Part shown: piece by piece, positions 26,554 to 35,171 of the stretch
How the letters are laid out: each line of letters opens with the position of its first letter
Position numbering within the stretch: the first letter of the stretch is position 1
Assembly: GCF_018760365.1 (NCBI RefSeq)
Contig: NZ_JAHIAB010000001.1
Span: 451,813-515,812 of the forward strand
Reading direction: 5' to 3'
Source: Pseudooceanicola endophyticus
Lineage (GTDB): Bacteria > Pseudomonadota > Alphaproteobacteria > Rhodobacterales > Rhodobacteraceae
DNA: 64,000 nucleotides
Translations under genes and position numbers: made by a program
The notes under the pieces: generated by a model
The model's input: the letters and a program-made list of their open reading frames with translations, nothing else
Told to the model about the DNA's origin: nothing
Database searches by the model: none

Positions 26554-27381
26554 TCAGTCAGGATCCGACAGGGTCCGGGGCTCCAGCACCAGGATGGTCG
26601 GGCGCGCGGGCAGGTCGCGCAGCGACAGCGTGACCTCGCTGAGGCCCGGGCGGGAGATTGCGAAACTGTCGGAGACCCGTTCCAGGAAGGCCTGGAGGCT
26701 GGCCCCCGAGAACCAGTGCATCGGCAGTACCAGCGAACTGCGCAGCCGCTCCACCACCCGCACCATCGAGTCGGTGTCGAGGGTCATGCCGCCATCCACC
26801 GGCACCATCACCACATCGAGCCGCCCGATGGCGGCATATTGCGCGTCATTGGGTTCGTGATGCAGGTGGCCAAGGTGGCCGATGCAGAGGCCTTCGACCT
26901 CGAAGATGAAGATCGAATTGCCGTTTTCCTCTACCCCGCCGCCCGCGCGGATGTCGGTCGAAACATTGCGCACCAGCATGTCGCCGACCTGGCGCAGGTG
27001 ATCTGCGGGCTGACCGAAGGTTTCGGACCAGCCGCGCAGCACATGGGGGATCGCGGGATCGGGATGGGCGGTGAAATGGGTGCCATGGGCGTGGTTCATC
27101 GTCACGATGTCGGGCAGGAAGGCGGCACTGCCGAGATAGCCCGGATAATCCGTGACCGCAGAGACGCCGCCGGCGCTCTGGATCAGGTAGGCGGAATGGG
27201 TCAGGTAGCGCAGTCGCACGCTGTAATCGGGCACCGGATCGCTGTAGGCCGCCCTGTGGACGAGGCTGGCCCCCGGCAGCGCCTGGGCAATGGCGATGCA
27301 GTGGCTGACCGGGGCCCCTGTCTGCGCCTGAAGCGGGATCGGCAGCAGGGCGGCAAGGGCAAGGCAGGCGGAACGGATCAT
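26554..27381 (-). CDS. Exported MBL-fold metallo-hydrolase-like protein
   Basis: 275-aa protein with a signal peptide (MIRSACLALAALLPIPLQAQ) and a metallo-beta-lactamase fold of the UlaG-like type: LTHSAYLIQSAGGVSAVTDY (strands), MNHAHGTHFT in place of the usual HxHxDH, GHLGHLHHE, VMVPVDGGM and LPMHWFSG. The metal-ligand Asp of HxHxDH is Thr here; the other ligands appear kept. Probably periplasmic. Substrate unknown. It stands alone between the EcsC-like gene (convergent) and a GNAT gene. Confidence 0.78.
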   Translation of the reverse strand: MIRSACLALAALLPIPLQAQTGAPVSHCIAIAQALPGASLVHRAAYSDPVPDYSVRLRYLTHSAYLIQSAGGVSAVTDYPGYLGSAAFLPDIVTMNHAHGTHFTAHPDPAIPHVLRGWSETFGQPADHLRQVGDMLVRNVSTDIRAGGGVEENGNSIFIFEVEGLCIGHLGHLHHEPNDAQYAAIGRLDVVMVPVDGGMTLDTDSMVRVVERLRSSLVLPMHWFSGASLQAFLERVSDSFAISRPGLSEVTLSLRDLPARPTILVLEPRTLSDPD

Positions 27382-27494
27382 GGGGCACCTCCGCCGTCAG
27401 CCTAGCACGTCAGGCGGGCGCCCGGCGGCGCAGTGCCGCCTTCGGCGGGCCGAAACCGGACCCCTGCCCGAAAATTGACCCAAGGGCAGCTCTC

Positions 27495-28085
27495 TCAGCT
27501 GATCCCGGCGTCGGTGCGCCCGCGCCGATCCAGGCGCAGCGCCGCATAGAGCACATGGGTGCGCCAGCGGCCATTGATCTGGAGATAGCTCTGGGCCACG
27601 CCCTCGTACTTGAAGCCGCAGCTTTCCAGCAGCCGGCGCGAGGGGGTGTTTTCCGGCAGGCAGGCGGCCTCGATGCGCGAGAGGTCCATGCGGTGGAAGG
27701 CGTGGTGCACCACCGCCTCGATCGCCTCGCGCATGTAGCCCTGGCGGGCGTAGCGTTCGCCGATCCAGTAGCCCAGCGTCCCCGAGAGCGAGGGGCCGCG
27801 GCGGATATTGTCGAGGGTGATCGCCCCCAGCAGGATCTGGTCCTCGCGCCGGATCAGGAACAGCGGCAGTGCCGTGCCCCCGGAGATCGAGCGCTGTGCC
27901 CAGTAGACGCGGTTGGTGAAGCTGCGCCGCGTGAGGTGGTCTGACGCCCAGGTGGGTTCCCAGGGCGTCAGGAAATCGCGGCTGTCATCGCGCAGGCCGG
28001 TCCAGGGCCGGAAATCCGAATGGCTCGGCGGACGCAGGGTCAGCCGTTCGGTCTCGATCTGGACCTTGCGCCTGCCGCGCAGCAT
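27495..28085 (-). CDS. RimJ/RimL-type GNAT acetyltransferase
   Basis: 196-aa protein of the ribosomal-protein alanine acetyltransferase group: IETERLTLRPPSHSDF at 10-25, then LGYWIGERYARQGYMREAI (about 104-122) as the acetyl-CoA loop, EAACLPENTPSRRLLESCGF and KYEGVAQSYLQINGRW. The likely role is N-terminal or amine acetylation; the target is unknown. Its ATG overlaps the M16 peptidase stop by one base (TGATG), so it is the last gene of the thrC-M16-GNAT chain. Confidence 0.88.
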   Translation of the reverse strand: MLRGRRKVQIETERLTLRPPSHSDFRPWTGLRDDSRDFLTPWEPTWASDHLTRRSFTNRVYWAQRSISGGTALPLFLIRREDQILLGAITLDNIRRGPSLSGTLGYWIGERYARQGYMREAIEAVVHHAFHRMDLSRIEAACLPENTPSRRLLESCGFKYEGVAQSYLQINGRWRTHVLYAALRLDRRGRTDAGIS

Positions 28086-29347
28086 CAGGCAGCCCGGCGC
28101 GCCTGAAGGCCGGCATAGGCGGGGGCGCCCTTCACCGGTCCGTAGAGGGCCAGGGCCATCTTGGCCTGCACCGCCATTGCCTCGGCGTGGCGGCGCAGAT
28201 CCTCGGGGGTCACCGCGTCGATCCGCTCGACCACCTCGGAGAGGTCGGGCACACGGCCCCAGATCTCGATCATGCGGGCCAGGCGTTCGGCGCGGGCCGA
28301 GCAACCCTCGAGGCCCATCAGCATCCCGGCCTTCATCTGGGCCCGGGCGCGGTCGGTCTCGGCCTGGGTCAGGCCATCGGCGGCGCGCTTCATCTCGTCC
28401 AGCACCAGCTCGGAGAGCTCGGCGACCTTGTCGCCGGAGGTGCCGGCATAGATCGTGGTCATGCCGCTGTCGGCATAGGCCCCGGCCTGGGCAAAGATCG
28501 TGTAGCACAGGCCGCGCTTTTCCCGCGCCTCCTGGAACAGCCGCGAGGACATGCCCCCGCCCAGCACCCCGGCATAGATCTGCGCCGCATAGGCATCGGG
28601 GTGGCGGTAGTCGGGGCTTTCGAAGCCGAAGGTCACATGGGCCTGTTCCAGCTTCTTCACCTTGCGCAGGTCGCCGCCGACGAAGCGGGCGGGCACCAGA
28701 TCGGGCTGGCCGCGCGCCACCATGTCCCCGAACAGCTTTTCGGCCAGCGCGACGATCTGGTCGTGATCAACCGCCCCTGCCGCCGAGAGGATCATCTGGC
28801 CGGGGCCGTAATGTTCGGCCACGAAGCCCGAGAGATCCTCGCGGGTGAAGGCGCGCACGCGTTCTTCCGGGCCCAGGATGGTGCGGCCCAGGGGCTGACC
28901 CGGGTAGGCCTGCTCCTGCAGCCAGTCGAAGATGATGTCGTCGGGCGTATCCAGCGCCTGGCCGATTTCGGACAGGATCACGCCGCGCTCCATCTCGATC
29001 TCGCGGGCATCGAAGATGCTGTCGCGCAGGATGTCGGCGATGACCTCGAGCGCCAGCGGCACATCGGCCTGCAGCACGCGGGCGTAATAGGCCGTCACCT
29101 CGCGCGAGGTATAGGCGTTGATGTAGCCGCCCACGTCCTCGATCACCTCGGCGATCTGGAGCGCATTGCGAGTGTTGGTGCCCTTGAACGCCATGTGTTC
29201 AAGGAAGTGGGCAATGCCGTTCTGCTCGGGGCGTTCGTGGCGGCCACCGGCGCCCACCCAGATCCCGATCGAGGCCGATTGCAGCCCCGGCATGGTTTCC
29301 GAAACGATGCGGAAGCCGTTCTTCAGGGTCGTCAGCTGAACACTCAT
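28085..29347 (-). CDS. M16 family zinc peptidase (mitochondrial processing peptidase-like)
   Basis: 420-aa pitrilysin-family peptidase. The inverted zinc motif HFLEH is at 47-51 and the third ligand E127 lies in RGVILSEI; the C-terminal half is the catalytically inactive repeat (RRHAEAMAVQAKMAL). Alphaproteobacterial homologues are the closest bacterial relatives of the MPP beta subunit. Substrates in bacteria are not well defined. It overlaps thrC by 4 nt (ATGA) and the GNAT gene by one base, so translation is probably coupled. Confidence 0.93.
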   Translation of the reverse strand: MSVQLTTLKNGFRIVSETMPGLQSASIGIWVGAGGRHERPEQNGIAHFLEHMAFKGTNTRNALQIAEVIEDVGGYINAYTSREVTAYYARVLQADVPLALEVIADILRDSIFDAREIEMERGVILSEIGQALDTPDDIIFDWLQEQAYPGQPLGRTILGPEERVRAFTREDLSGFVAEHYGPGQMILSAAGAVDHDQIVALAEKLFGDMVARGQPDLVPARFVGGDLRKVKKLEQAHVTFGFESPDYRHPDAYAAQIYAGVLGGGMSSRLFQEAREKRGLCYTIFAQAGAYADSGMTTIYAGTSGDKVAELSELVLDEMKRAADGLTQAETDRARAQMKAGMLMGLEGCSARAERLARMIEIWGRVPDLSEVVERIDAVTPEDLRRHAEAMAVQAKMALALYGPVKGAPAYAGLQARRAA

Positions 29348-30732
29348 GCGCGCCTCCGGTCACGGACCAGCGCCTCGATGGCGGCAAGGTCATCGGCGAC
29401 GCGGGTCACGCGTTCCTCCTTGTCGAACAGATCCGCCATGCGCGGCGGCAGGCCCGGACGGATGCCGCTGGCCGCTTCCACCGCATCGGGGAACTTCGCC
29501 GGATGGGCGGTGGCCAGGGTGATCATCGGGGTGGCGGGATCGCGCAGCTCTTCCGCGACCTTCACGGCCACGGCGGAATGCGGGCAGAGCAGCTCTCCGG
29601 TGGTCTCGCGCAGCCGGGCGATGGTGGCCCGGGTTTCCTCTTCCGAGCAGCGCCCCGAGGTGAACAGCTCCTGCAGCGCCTGAAGCGCGCCCTGGGGCAC
29701 GGTGAAACCGCCCGCCTTCAGCTCGTCCATCAGCTGGGCCACGGCCTTGCCGTCCCGGCCCAGAGCATCGAACAGCGCGCGTTCGAAGTTGGAGCTGACC
29801 TGGATGTCCATCGACGGGCTGATCGAGGGGACGACGCCGTCGGGCTTGTATTCGCCGGTGGTCAGGCAGCGGTGCAGGATGTCGTTCTGGTTGGTCGCGA
29901 CCACCAGCTTGCCGATCGGCAGGCCCATCTTCTTTGCGATGTAGCCCGCGAAGATGTCGCCGAAGTTGCCGGTGGGCACGGTAAAGCTGATCTCGCGGTC
30001 CGGCGCGCCAAGCGACACGGCAGAGGTGAAGTAGTAGACGACCTGAGCCAGCACCCGCGCCCAGTTGATCGAGTTGACGCCGGCAAGACCGACCTCATCG
30101 CGGAAGGCGAAATCGTTGAACATGTCCTTCACGCGGGCCTGGCAGGTGTCGAAATCGCCATCGACGGCCAGGGCGTGCACGTTCGCATCCTCGGGCGTGG
30201 TCATCTGGCGGCGCTGCACGTCGCTGACCCGGCCATGGGGGAACAGGATGAACACATCGACATTGTCGAGGCCCCGGAACGCCTCGATCGCGGCCGAGCC
30301 GGTGTCGCCCGAGGTGGCGCCGACGATGGTGATCTTCTGGCCGGTCTTGGACAGGGCGCACTGGAACAGCTGGCCGATCAGCTGCATGGCGAAGTCCTTG
30401 AAGGCCAGGGTCGGGCCGTGGAACAGCTCCAGCAGGAAATGGTTCGGGGCCAGCTGCACGAGGGGCGCGCGGGCGGCATGGCCGAAGCCCGCATAGGCGC
30501 GCGCGATGCAGCCGCGGAATTCCTCTTCAGTGAAGGTGCCGCCCAGGAAGGGCCACATCACGCGAAAGCAGGTTTCCTCGTAGGAGAGGCCGCCCAGGGC
30601 GCGGATTTCCTCCGCCGACAGCGTGGGGATCTCGGCAGGCACATAAAGGCCACCGTCCCGCGCCAGGCCCGTCAGCATGGCATCCTGGAAGGTCAGTTCG
30701 GGGGCCGTCCCCCGGGTGGAAATGTACTTCAC
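29344..30732 (-). CDS. thrC: Threonine synthase
   Basis: 462-aa PLP enzyme converting O-phospho-L-homoserine to threonine. The N-terminus MKYISTRGTAPELTFQDAML is typical; K112 in LAFKDFAMQ is the PLP Schiff-base lysine, and ATSGDTGSAA binds phosphate. A GTG start at 30732 is assigned because the family always begins at this point and an AAGGCGAGA element precedes it; the ATG-initiated longer frame lies inside the SURF1 gene. GTG overlaps the SURF1 stop by 4 nt (GTGA). Confidence 0.95.
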   Translation of the reverse strand: MKYISTRGTAPELTFQDAMLTGLARDGGLYVPAEIPTLSAEEIRALGGLSYEETCFRVMWPFLGGTFTEEEFRGCIARAYAGFGHAARAPLVQLAPNHFLLELFHGPTLAFKDFAMQLIGQLFQCALSKTGQKITIVGATSGDTGSAAIEAFRGLDNVDVFILFPHGRVSDVQRRQMTTPEDANVHALAVDGDFDTCQARVKDMFNDFAFRDEVGLAGVNSINWARVLAQVVYYFTSAVSLGAPDREISFTVPTGNFGDIFAGYIAKKMGLPIGKLVVATNQNDILHRCLTTGEYKPDGVVPSISPSMDIQVSSNFERALFDALGRDGKAVAQLMDELKAGGFTVPQGALQALQELFTSGRCSEEETRATIARLRETTGELLCPHSAVAVKVAEELRDPATPMITLATAHPAKFPDAVEAASGIRPGLPPRMADLFDKEERVTRVADDLAAIEALVRDRRRA

Positions 30733-31403
30733 GACGTCTCGCCTTTTTCCTGTTTCCGCATCCGATAAAACAGATAGGCGGTCATGACCAGCCAAACCGC
30801 CGCAAGGGCGAACCAGGTCACGGCATATTCCTTGTGATCGTTGCGGATTCCCCCCGTTCCGACCGGCGCGGCGCGCAGCACGCCGCCGCCCCCCGCCCCG
30901 TCCCGGCGCACCAGCAGAACCGGCTCGGTCGCCAGCACGTCGGCCATGCCCGACACGTCGCGCCCGTAGAACAACCGGTCCTCCAGATCGGGGCGCGGGG
31001 TCATGGCATCCACCTCGTCGGGCCAGAGCAGATTGCCCGTGACCCGCCCCGCGCCGCCTTCCGGGATCTCGGCGCCCTGCGGCACGAAGCCCCGGTCTAC
31101 CATGATCCGCCGCCCGGCGGTGTCGAAGCGCTGCACGATGCGCCAGCCGGCGCCCTGCCCGTCGCGTGCCGATTGCACCCGCAGCGGCGCGCCCGTGAAA
31201 TGCCCCTCGGCGGAAACCGCCAGGTAACGGTCGCGCTCCGGGTCGGGCGCGCGCGGCAGCGCGACCGGCGCGGCGGCGATCCGGGTCTCGATCCGCGCCA
31301 GCAGATCCTCCTTCCAGGCCAGCCGCCGCAGCTGCCAGCTCCCCAGGCTCAGCAGGATCGCCGCCCCGCCCAGCCCCAGCACCAGGACGCTCCAGATCCG
31401 CAT
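30729..31403 (-). CDS. SURF1 family cytochrome oxidase assembly protein
   Basis: 224-aa membrane protein with one transmembrane helix at each end (MRIWSVLVLGLGGAAILLSL, and TWFALAAVWLVMTAYLFY) and a periplasmic middle containing GSWQLRRLAWKE, VDRGFVP and RNDHKEYAVTWF, the SURF1 signatures. It helps insert heme a into subunit I of aa3 oxidase. The ATG at 31403 follows a GGAGGGGG ribosome binding site; the longer frame to 31469 is rejected. Downstream of ctaE on the same strand. Confidence 0.93.
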   Translation of the reverse strand: MRIWSVLVLGLGGAAILLSLGSWQLRRLAWKEDLLARIETRIAAAPVALPRAPDPERDRYLAVSAEGHFTGAPLRVQSARDGQGAGWRIVQRFDTAGRRIMVDRGFVPQGAEIPEGGAGRVTGNLLWPDEVDAMTPRPDLEDRLFYGRDVSGMADVLATEPVLLVRRDGAGGGGVLRAAPVGTGGIRNDHKEYAVTWFALAAVWLVMTAYLFYRMRKQEKGETS

Positions 31404-31424
31404 TCCCCCTCCCTTCGCAAAAGG

Positions 31425-31517
31425 GGGCCCGGCCTCCTCCTGCCGCGCCCCCGTTTCATCTTTCCCCAAATATGCCCGCCGGAGGCTGCCGCGCCAGGGC
31501 GCGGCATTCCCCCGCGC
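31425..31517 (-). repeat. Composite intergenic palindromic repeat, copy D (divergent)
   Basis: On the minus strand immediately after ctaE: GCCGCGCC/GGCGCGGC hairpin, CCTCCGGCGGGC, then ATATTTGGGGAAAGATGAAA and a G-rich tail. Hairpin 1 differs from the other copies, but the CCTCCGGCGGG and ATATTT...AAGATGA modules match. It separates ctaE from the SURF1 gene. Confidence 0.6.
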
Positions 31518-32318
31518 CTACTGCCCCCAGATGTAGATCGAGGCGAAGAGGAACAGCCAGACGACATCCACGAAGTGCCAGTACCAGGCCGCGGCCTCAA
31601 AGCCGGTGTGGTTCTCGGGGGTGAAATGCCCGGCCCGGGCGCGCAGCAGGCAGACCAGCAGGAAGATCGTCCCGATGATCACATGCGCCCCGTGAAAGCC
31701 CGTCGCCATGAAGAAGGTGGCGCCGTAGATGTTGCCGCCGAAACCGAAGGCGGCATGGCTGTATTCATAGGCCTGGAAGGCGGTGAACAGCAGACCCAGC
31801 ACGATGGCGATCAGCAGCCCGGCCTGAAGATCCTTGCGGTTGTTCTCGTGCACCAGGGCATGGTGCGCCCAGGTCGCCGCCGCGCCCGAGCACAGCAGGA
31901 TCAGCGTGTTGATCAGCGGCAGGTGCCAGGGATCGAAGGTCTCGATCCCGGCGGGCGGCCACTGCCCGTCCACGGCGGGGCTGTCCGGCCCCATCGGATA
32001 GAGCGCATGTTTGAAGAAGGTCCAGAACCAGGCGCCGAAGAACATCACCTCGGACATGATGAACAGGATGAAACCGTAGCGCAGGCCGATCTTGACCACC
32101 GGCGTGTGGTCCCCGGCGGCGTTTTCCAGCACCGTGTCGCGCCACCAGCCGAACATCGTGTAGATCACGATCACCAGCCCGACGAGGAAGATCCAGAAGC
32201 GGCCCTCCGTCATCAGCTGCACCGCCCCGAAGAGCAGCAGGAAGGTCCCTACCGCCGTCAGGAACGGAAAGACCGAGGGGGTCAGGATGTGGTAGTCGTG
32301 GTTCTTCTCATGCGCCAT
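31518..32318 (-). CDS. ctaE: Cytochrome c oxidase subunit III
   Basis: 266-aa seven-helix subunit III of the aa3-type oxidase. It starts [20 protein letters not shown], has [20 protein letters not shown] (helix with the conserved Glu), the [19 protein letters not shown] helix and the end [18 protein letters not shown], all diagnostic. It stabilises subunit I turnover. Encoded downstream of ctaG with 25 bp between them; subunit I (ctaD) is not in the window, as is usual when it is encoded elsewhere. Confidence 0.97.
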   Translation of the reverse strand: MAHEKNHDYHILTPSVFPFLTAVGTFLLLFGAVQLMTEGRFWIFLVGLVIVIYTMFGWWRDTVLENAAGDHTPVVKIGLRYGFILFIMSEVMFFGAWFWTFFKHALYPMGPDSPAVDGQWPPAGIETFDPWHLPLINTLILLCSGAAATWAHHALVHENNRKDLQAGLLIAIVLGLLFTAFQAYEYSHAAFGFGGNIYGATFFMATGFHGAHVIIGTIFLLVCLLRARAGHFTPENHTGFEAAAWYWHFVDVVWLFLFASIYIWGQ

Positions 32319-32343
32319 CTGCGTGGCCCTCCCTCATGAGCAT

Positions 32344-32910
32344 TCAGTTCAGCCCGCCCGACGCGCCCGGGGCCGAAGCTTCGGGCAGGTCGATCTCGTA
32401 GAATGTGTATCCCAGCGTGATGGACGAAATGTACTTCGCGTCGCGATCCTCGACCATCGCCGGATCGACGTAGAAGGTCACCGGCATCTGCACCGTCTCG
32501 CCGGGTTGCAGCACCTGCTCGGTAAAGCAGAAACATTCGATCTTGGTGAAAAAGCCCCCCGCCTCGTAGGGCGCCACGTTGTAGCTGGCCTGGCCGGCGA
32601 TCACGCGGTCGGTGGGGTTGTGGGCCTCGTAGAAGGCCAGCCCCGTCTCGCCCACGTGCAGCGCCATCTCGCGCTGGACCGGCCGGAAGCTCCAGGCCAT
32701 GTCGCGATCCGTCGCCGCCTCGAAGCGGATCTTGATCATCCGCTCCAGCATGTGATCGGGCGCGGCCTCGGCCCGCTGGGTGACGCCGCCAAAGCCGGTG
32801 ACCGCGCAGAAATAACTGTAGGCCGGGACCGCCGCCCAGGCGAGAGACCCCATGACGACGATCACCGCGATCATCTGCCAGACGGTCCTCGTCTTGCGGT
32901 CCATGGCCAT
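32344..32910 (-). CDS. ctaG: Cytochrome c oxidase assembly protein CtaG/Cox11
   Basis: 188-aa copper chaperone that delivers CuB to subunit I. It has an N-terminal membrane anchor (VWQMIAVIVVMGSLAWAAV, about 10-28) followed by the periplasmic Cox11 domain with the copper-binding CFCFTEQ motif (KIECFCFTEQVLQPGE, about 122-137). It starts one nt after the stop of the 57-aa gene, in the ctaC-ctaB-small-ctaG-ctaE order typical of Rhodobacterales and Paracoccus. Confidence 0.96.
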   Translation of the reverse strand: MAMDRKTRTVWQMIAVIVVMGSLAWAAVPAYSYFCAVTGFGGVTQRAEAAPDHMLERMIKIRFEAATDRDMAWSFRPVQREMALHVGETGLAFYEAHNPTDRVIAGQASYNVAPYEAGGFFTKIECFCFTEQVLQPGETVQMPVTFYVDPAMVEDRDAKYISSITLGYTFYEIDLPEASAPGASGGLN

Positions 32911-32911
32911 G

Positions 32912-33085
32912 TCAGTTTCCCCCGGTCTCCGTGGCAGCCCCCGCCGGCAGGCGGATGTCCTGGGTCTCGACCTTGACGAAGGTCAGGATGAAGATCAGCA
33001 GGCAGAACCCGGCCAGCACCCCGCCCAGGCCGATGTTGCGGCTTTTGCGGCGGCGGTGCAGCTCGTGTTCATGCGCCAGACCCAT
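32912..33085 (-). CDS. 57-aa single-span membrane protein in cox operon
   Basis: A short gene filling exactly the space between ctaB and ctaG. It begins MGLAHEHELHRRRKSRNIGL, continues with a hydrophobic helix (GGVLAGFCLLIFILTFVKVE, residues 21-40) and ends with a short polar tail, TQDIRLPAGAATETGGN. The basic N-terminus followed by one helix predicts an N-in, C-out inner-membrane protein. It is adjacent to the ctaB stop with no spacing and one nt from ctaG. By position it matches small CoxF-like assembly proteins reported in cox operons; the sequence alone does not prove that family. Confidence 0.8.
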   Translation of the reverse strand: MGLAHEHELHRRRKSRNIGLGGVLAGFCLLIFILTFVKVETQDIRLPAGAATETGGN

Positions 33086-34024
33086 TCACCACCCCCCGAG
33101 GCCGTAAGGTTTCAGCAGGGCCTCCGCCATGATCGCGGCGAAATGCAGGAAGGTGTAGAACAGCGACAGCTTGAAGAACCAGCGCTCCACCTTGTAGTTG
33201 TCCGCCTCCGAAGCGGCCTCGTCGCGTTTCCAGATGCGCACGGCGCCCCAGAGGAACATCGCGTTCAGCACCACGGCGACGGTCAGGTAAATCGGCCCGC
33301 CGATCGAGGTGAAGGCCGCGCCCACCGCGACCGGCACCAGCAGCACCGTATAGGCCAGGATGTGGCGGCGGGTGGCCGGGCGGCCATGGGTGACCGTCAG
33401 CATCGGCACGCCGGCCTTGTCGTAATCGCCGCGCATGAACAGCGCCAGCGCCCAGAAATGCGGCGGCGTCCACATGAAGATCAGCAGGAACATCAGCACC
33501 GATTCCAGGCTGACGCTCCCGGTCACCACGGCCCAGCCGATCATCGGAGGGAAGGCGCCCGCCGCACCGCCGATGACGATGTTCTGCGGCGTCCAGCGCT
33601 TCAGCCACATGGTGTAGACGACGACGTAGAAGAAGATCGTGAAGGCCAGGAACAGCCCCGAGAACAGGTTCGTCGCCAGCGCCAGCATCACGCAGGAGAA
33701 CCCCGAGAGCGCCAGCCCCAGCCCCAGCGCCTCTTCGGCCGAGACCTTGCCCGCCGGGATCGGCCGCTTGGCGGTGCGTTTCATCACCGCGTCGATATCC
33801 GCATCGTACCACATGTTGAGGGCGCCCGAGGCGCCACCCCCCACGGCGATGAACAGGATGGCGCAGAAGGCGATGAAGGGATGCACGGAGCCCGGGGCCG
33901 CCACCAGCCCCACAAGGGCGGTGAAGACCACGAGGGACATCACCCGCGGCTTCAGAAGAGCGAGGTAATCGCCGAAGCTGGCGTCGCCCTCCCGGACCTG
34001 CGGATCAATGCTTGCGTCGGTCAT
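33086..34024 (-). CDS. ctaB: Protoheme IX farnesyltransferase (heme O synthase)
   Basis: 312-aa UbiA-family prenyltransferase adding a farnesyl group to heme b to give heme O, the precursor of heme A. The substrate-binding motif NMWYDADIDAVMKRTAKRP (about 91-109) is present, with a second DYDKAGVPMLTVTHG Asp-rich loop and about eight to nine hydrophobic helices. It lies 82 bp after ctaC. Confidence 0.97.
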   Translation of the reverse strand: MTDASIDPQVREGDASFGDYLALLKPRVMSLVVFTALVGLVAAPGSVHPFIAFCAILFIAVGGGASGALNMWYDADIDAVMKRTAKRPIPAGKVSAEEALGLGLALSGFSCVMLALATNLFSGLFLAFTIFFYVVVYTMWLKRWTPQNIVIGGAAGAFPPMIGWAVVTGSVSLESVLMFLLIFMWTPPHFWALALFMRGDYDKAGVPMLTVTHGRPATRRHILAYTVLLVPVAVGAAFTSIGGPIYLTVAVVLNAMFLWGAVRIWKRDEAASEADNYKVERWFFKLSLFYTFLHFAAIMAEALLKPYGLGGW

Positions 34025-34106
34025 GTCTCGTCTCTTTCACATGCCACGGTCCGCCCCTCCCGGCGAAGCCGCGTCTATCCGCCCCGGCGGGGGCGCGGGA
34101 ACTGCC

Positions 34107-34949
34107 CTAGGCTTCGGGCAGTTCCGAGAGCGGCACGAACCGTCCTGCTTCCCTGCTCGCCGCCAGCCAGGCGTCGTAGGTCTCCTGGGCGACCACCTTG
34201 ACGGTGACCGGCATGTAGGCGTGATCCTTGCCGCAAAGCTCCGAGCACTGGCCGAAATAGATCCCCTCGCGCTCCGGGGTGAACCAGAGCTGGGCGAAAC
34301 GGCCAGGCACGGCATCCTGCTTCACGCCGAAGGCCGGCACCGTCCAGGAATGGATCACATCGGCGCCGGTCACGGTCATGACCACGGTCTTGCCGACCGG
34401 CACCACCAGGGCGGTATCGGTCGCCAGAAGATATTCATCGTCGTTGTAACCGTAGGAAGCGAGTTCCTCCCGGGGTAACAGGAACCCCTCATACGCCAAT
34501 CCGTCGGCCTGCGCATCCGTATATTCATATCCCCAGTACCATTGGTAGCCGGTGACCTTGATGTGGATGTCGCCTTCCGGAATGACCTGCTGCTTGAACA
34601 GCACCGGCAGGGAAAACGCCCCGATGAACAGCAGGATCAGCACCGGCACCAGGGTCCAGGTGACCTCAAGCGGGGCGTTGTGGGTAAAGCTTCGCGGCGT
34701 CGGGTTCGCGCGGCGATTGAAGCGCAGGATGCAGATCAGCAACAGGGCGCAGACCAGGATCACCACCGCCACGATGATCCACAGGATCATCCCCTCAAGC
34801 CAGTGCAGATCGCGGGCGATCTCGGTCGCGGCGGGCTGAAAGCCGATCCCGCCCGGGACGGGCTTGCCGATGACCTCCAGGTCCTGCGCCCGGGCGGGAA
34901 TCGCCAGAAAGGCCGGCCCCAGCCCGGCCAGTTTCGTCAGGTGTCGCAT
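34107..34949 (-). CDS. ctaC: Cytochrome c oxidase subunit II
   Basis: 280-aa CuA-bearing subunit. It has a signal-peptide-like N-terminus ([20 protein letters not shown], cut near ARAQ), two transmembrane hairpin helices (about 53-76 and 95-117) and a periplasmic cupredoxin domain. The CuA ligands are H200, C235, E237 (carbonyl), C239, H243 and M246 in [12 protein letters not shown]; the aromatic electron-entry patch is YQWYWGYEY. The start at 34949 is set by GGGAGAAG; the longer frame is noise. No cytochrome c domain is fused. Confidence 0.97.
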   Translation of the reverse strand: MRHLTKLAGLGPAFLAIPARAQDLEVIGKPVPGGIGFQPAATEIARDLHWLEGMILWIIVAVVILVCALLLICILRFNRRANPTPRSFTHNAPLEVTWTLVPVLILLFIGAFSLPVLFKQQVIPEGDIHIKVTGYQWYWGYEYTDAQADGLAYEGFLLPREELASYGYNDDEYLLATDTALVVPVGKTVVMTVTGADVIHSWTVPAFGVKQDAVPGRFAQLWFTPEREGIYFGQCSELCGKDHAYMPVTVKVVAQETYDAWLAASREAGRFVPLSELPEA

Positions 34950-35088
34950 GTCTTCTCCCGATCGGTTACGGCCGGCGCGCCTCCTGACGGGATGGCTCCC
35001 GTTGTTTCCTCCCGCGCGAGCCCCTATCCTCTGATGGACGACAACAATCGCTATGGTGGCATGACAGCCGCTTTTTTCGGCGCAAATC

Positions 35089-35104
35089 AAGAGAATCCTC
35101 TCTT
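35089..35104. promoter_or_regulatory. Short dyad in ctaC/tldD intergenic region
   Basis: AAGAGAATCCTCTCTT is a perfect 6-bp dyad around ATCC in the 222-bp divergent region, 68 bp before tldD. The surrounding 35060-35150 stretch is AT-richer and likely holds the promoters. The binding factor is unknown. Confidence 0.3.
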
Positions 35105-35171
35105 CAGCGTTGAAAAAATTGAACTTTCACCTTCGGGTAGAACACGCATAGCGGGAAAGGATGGCTGCTAA

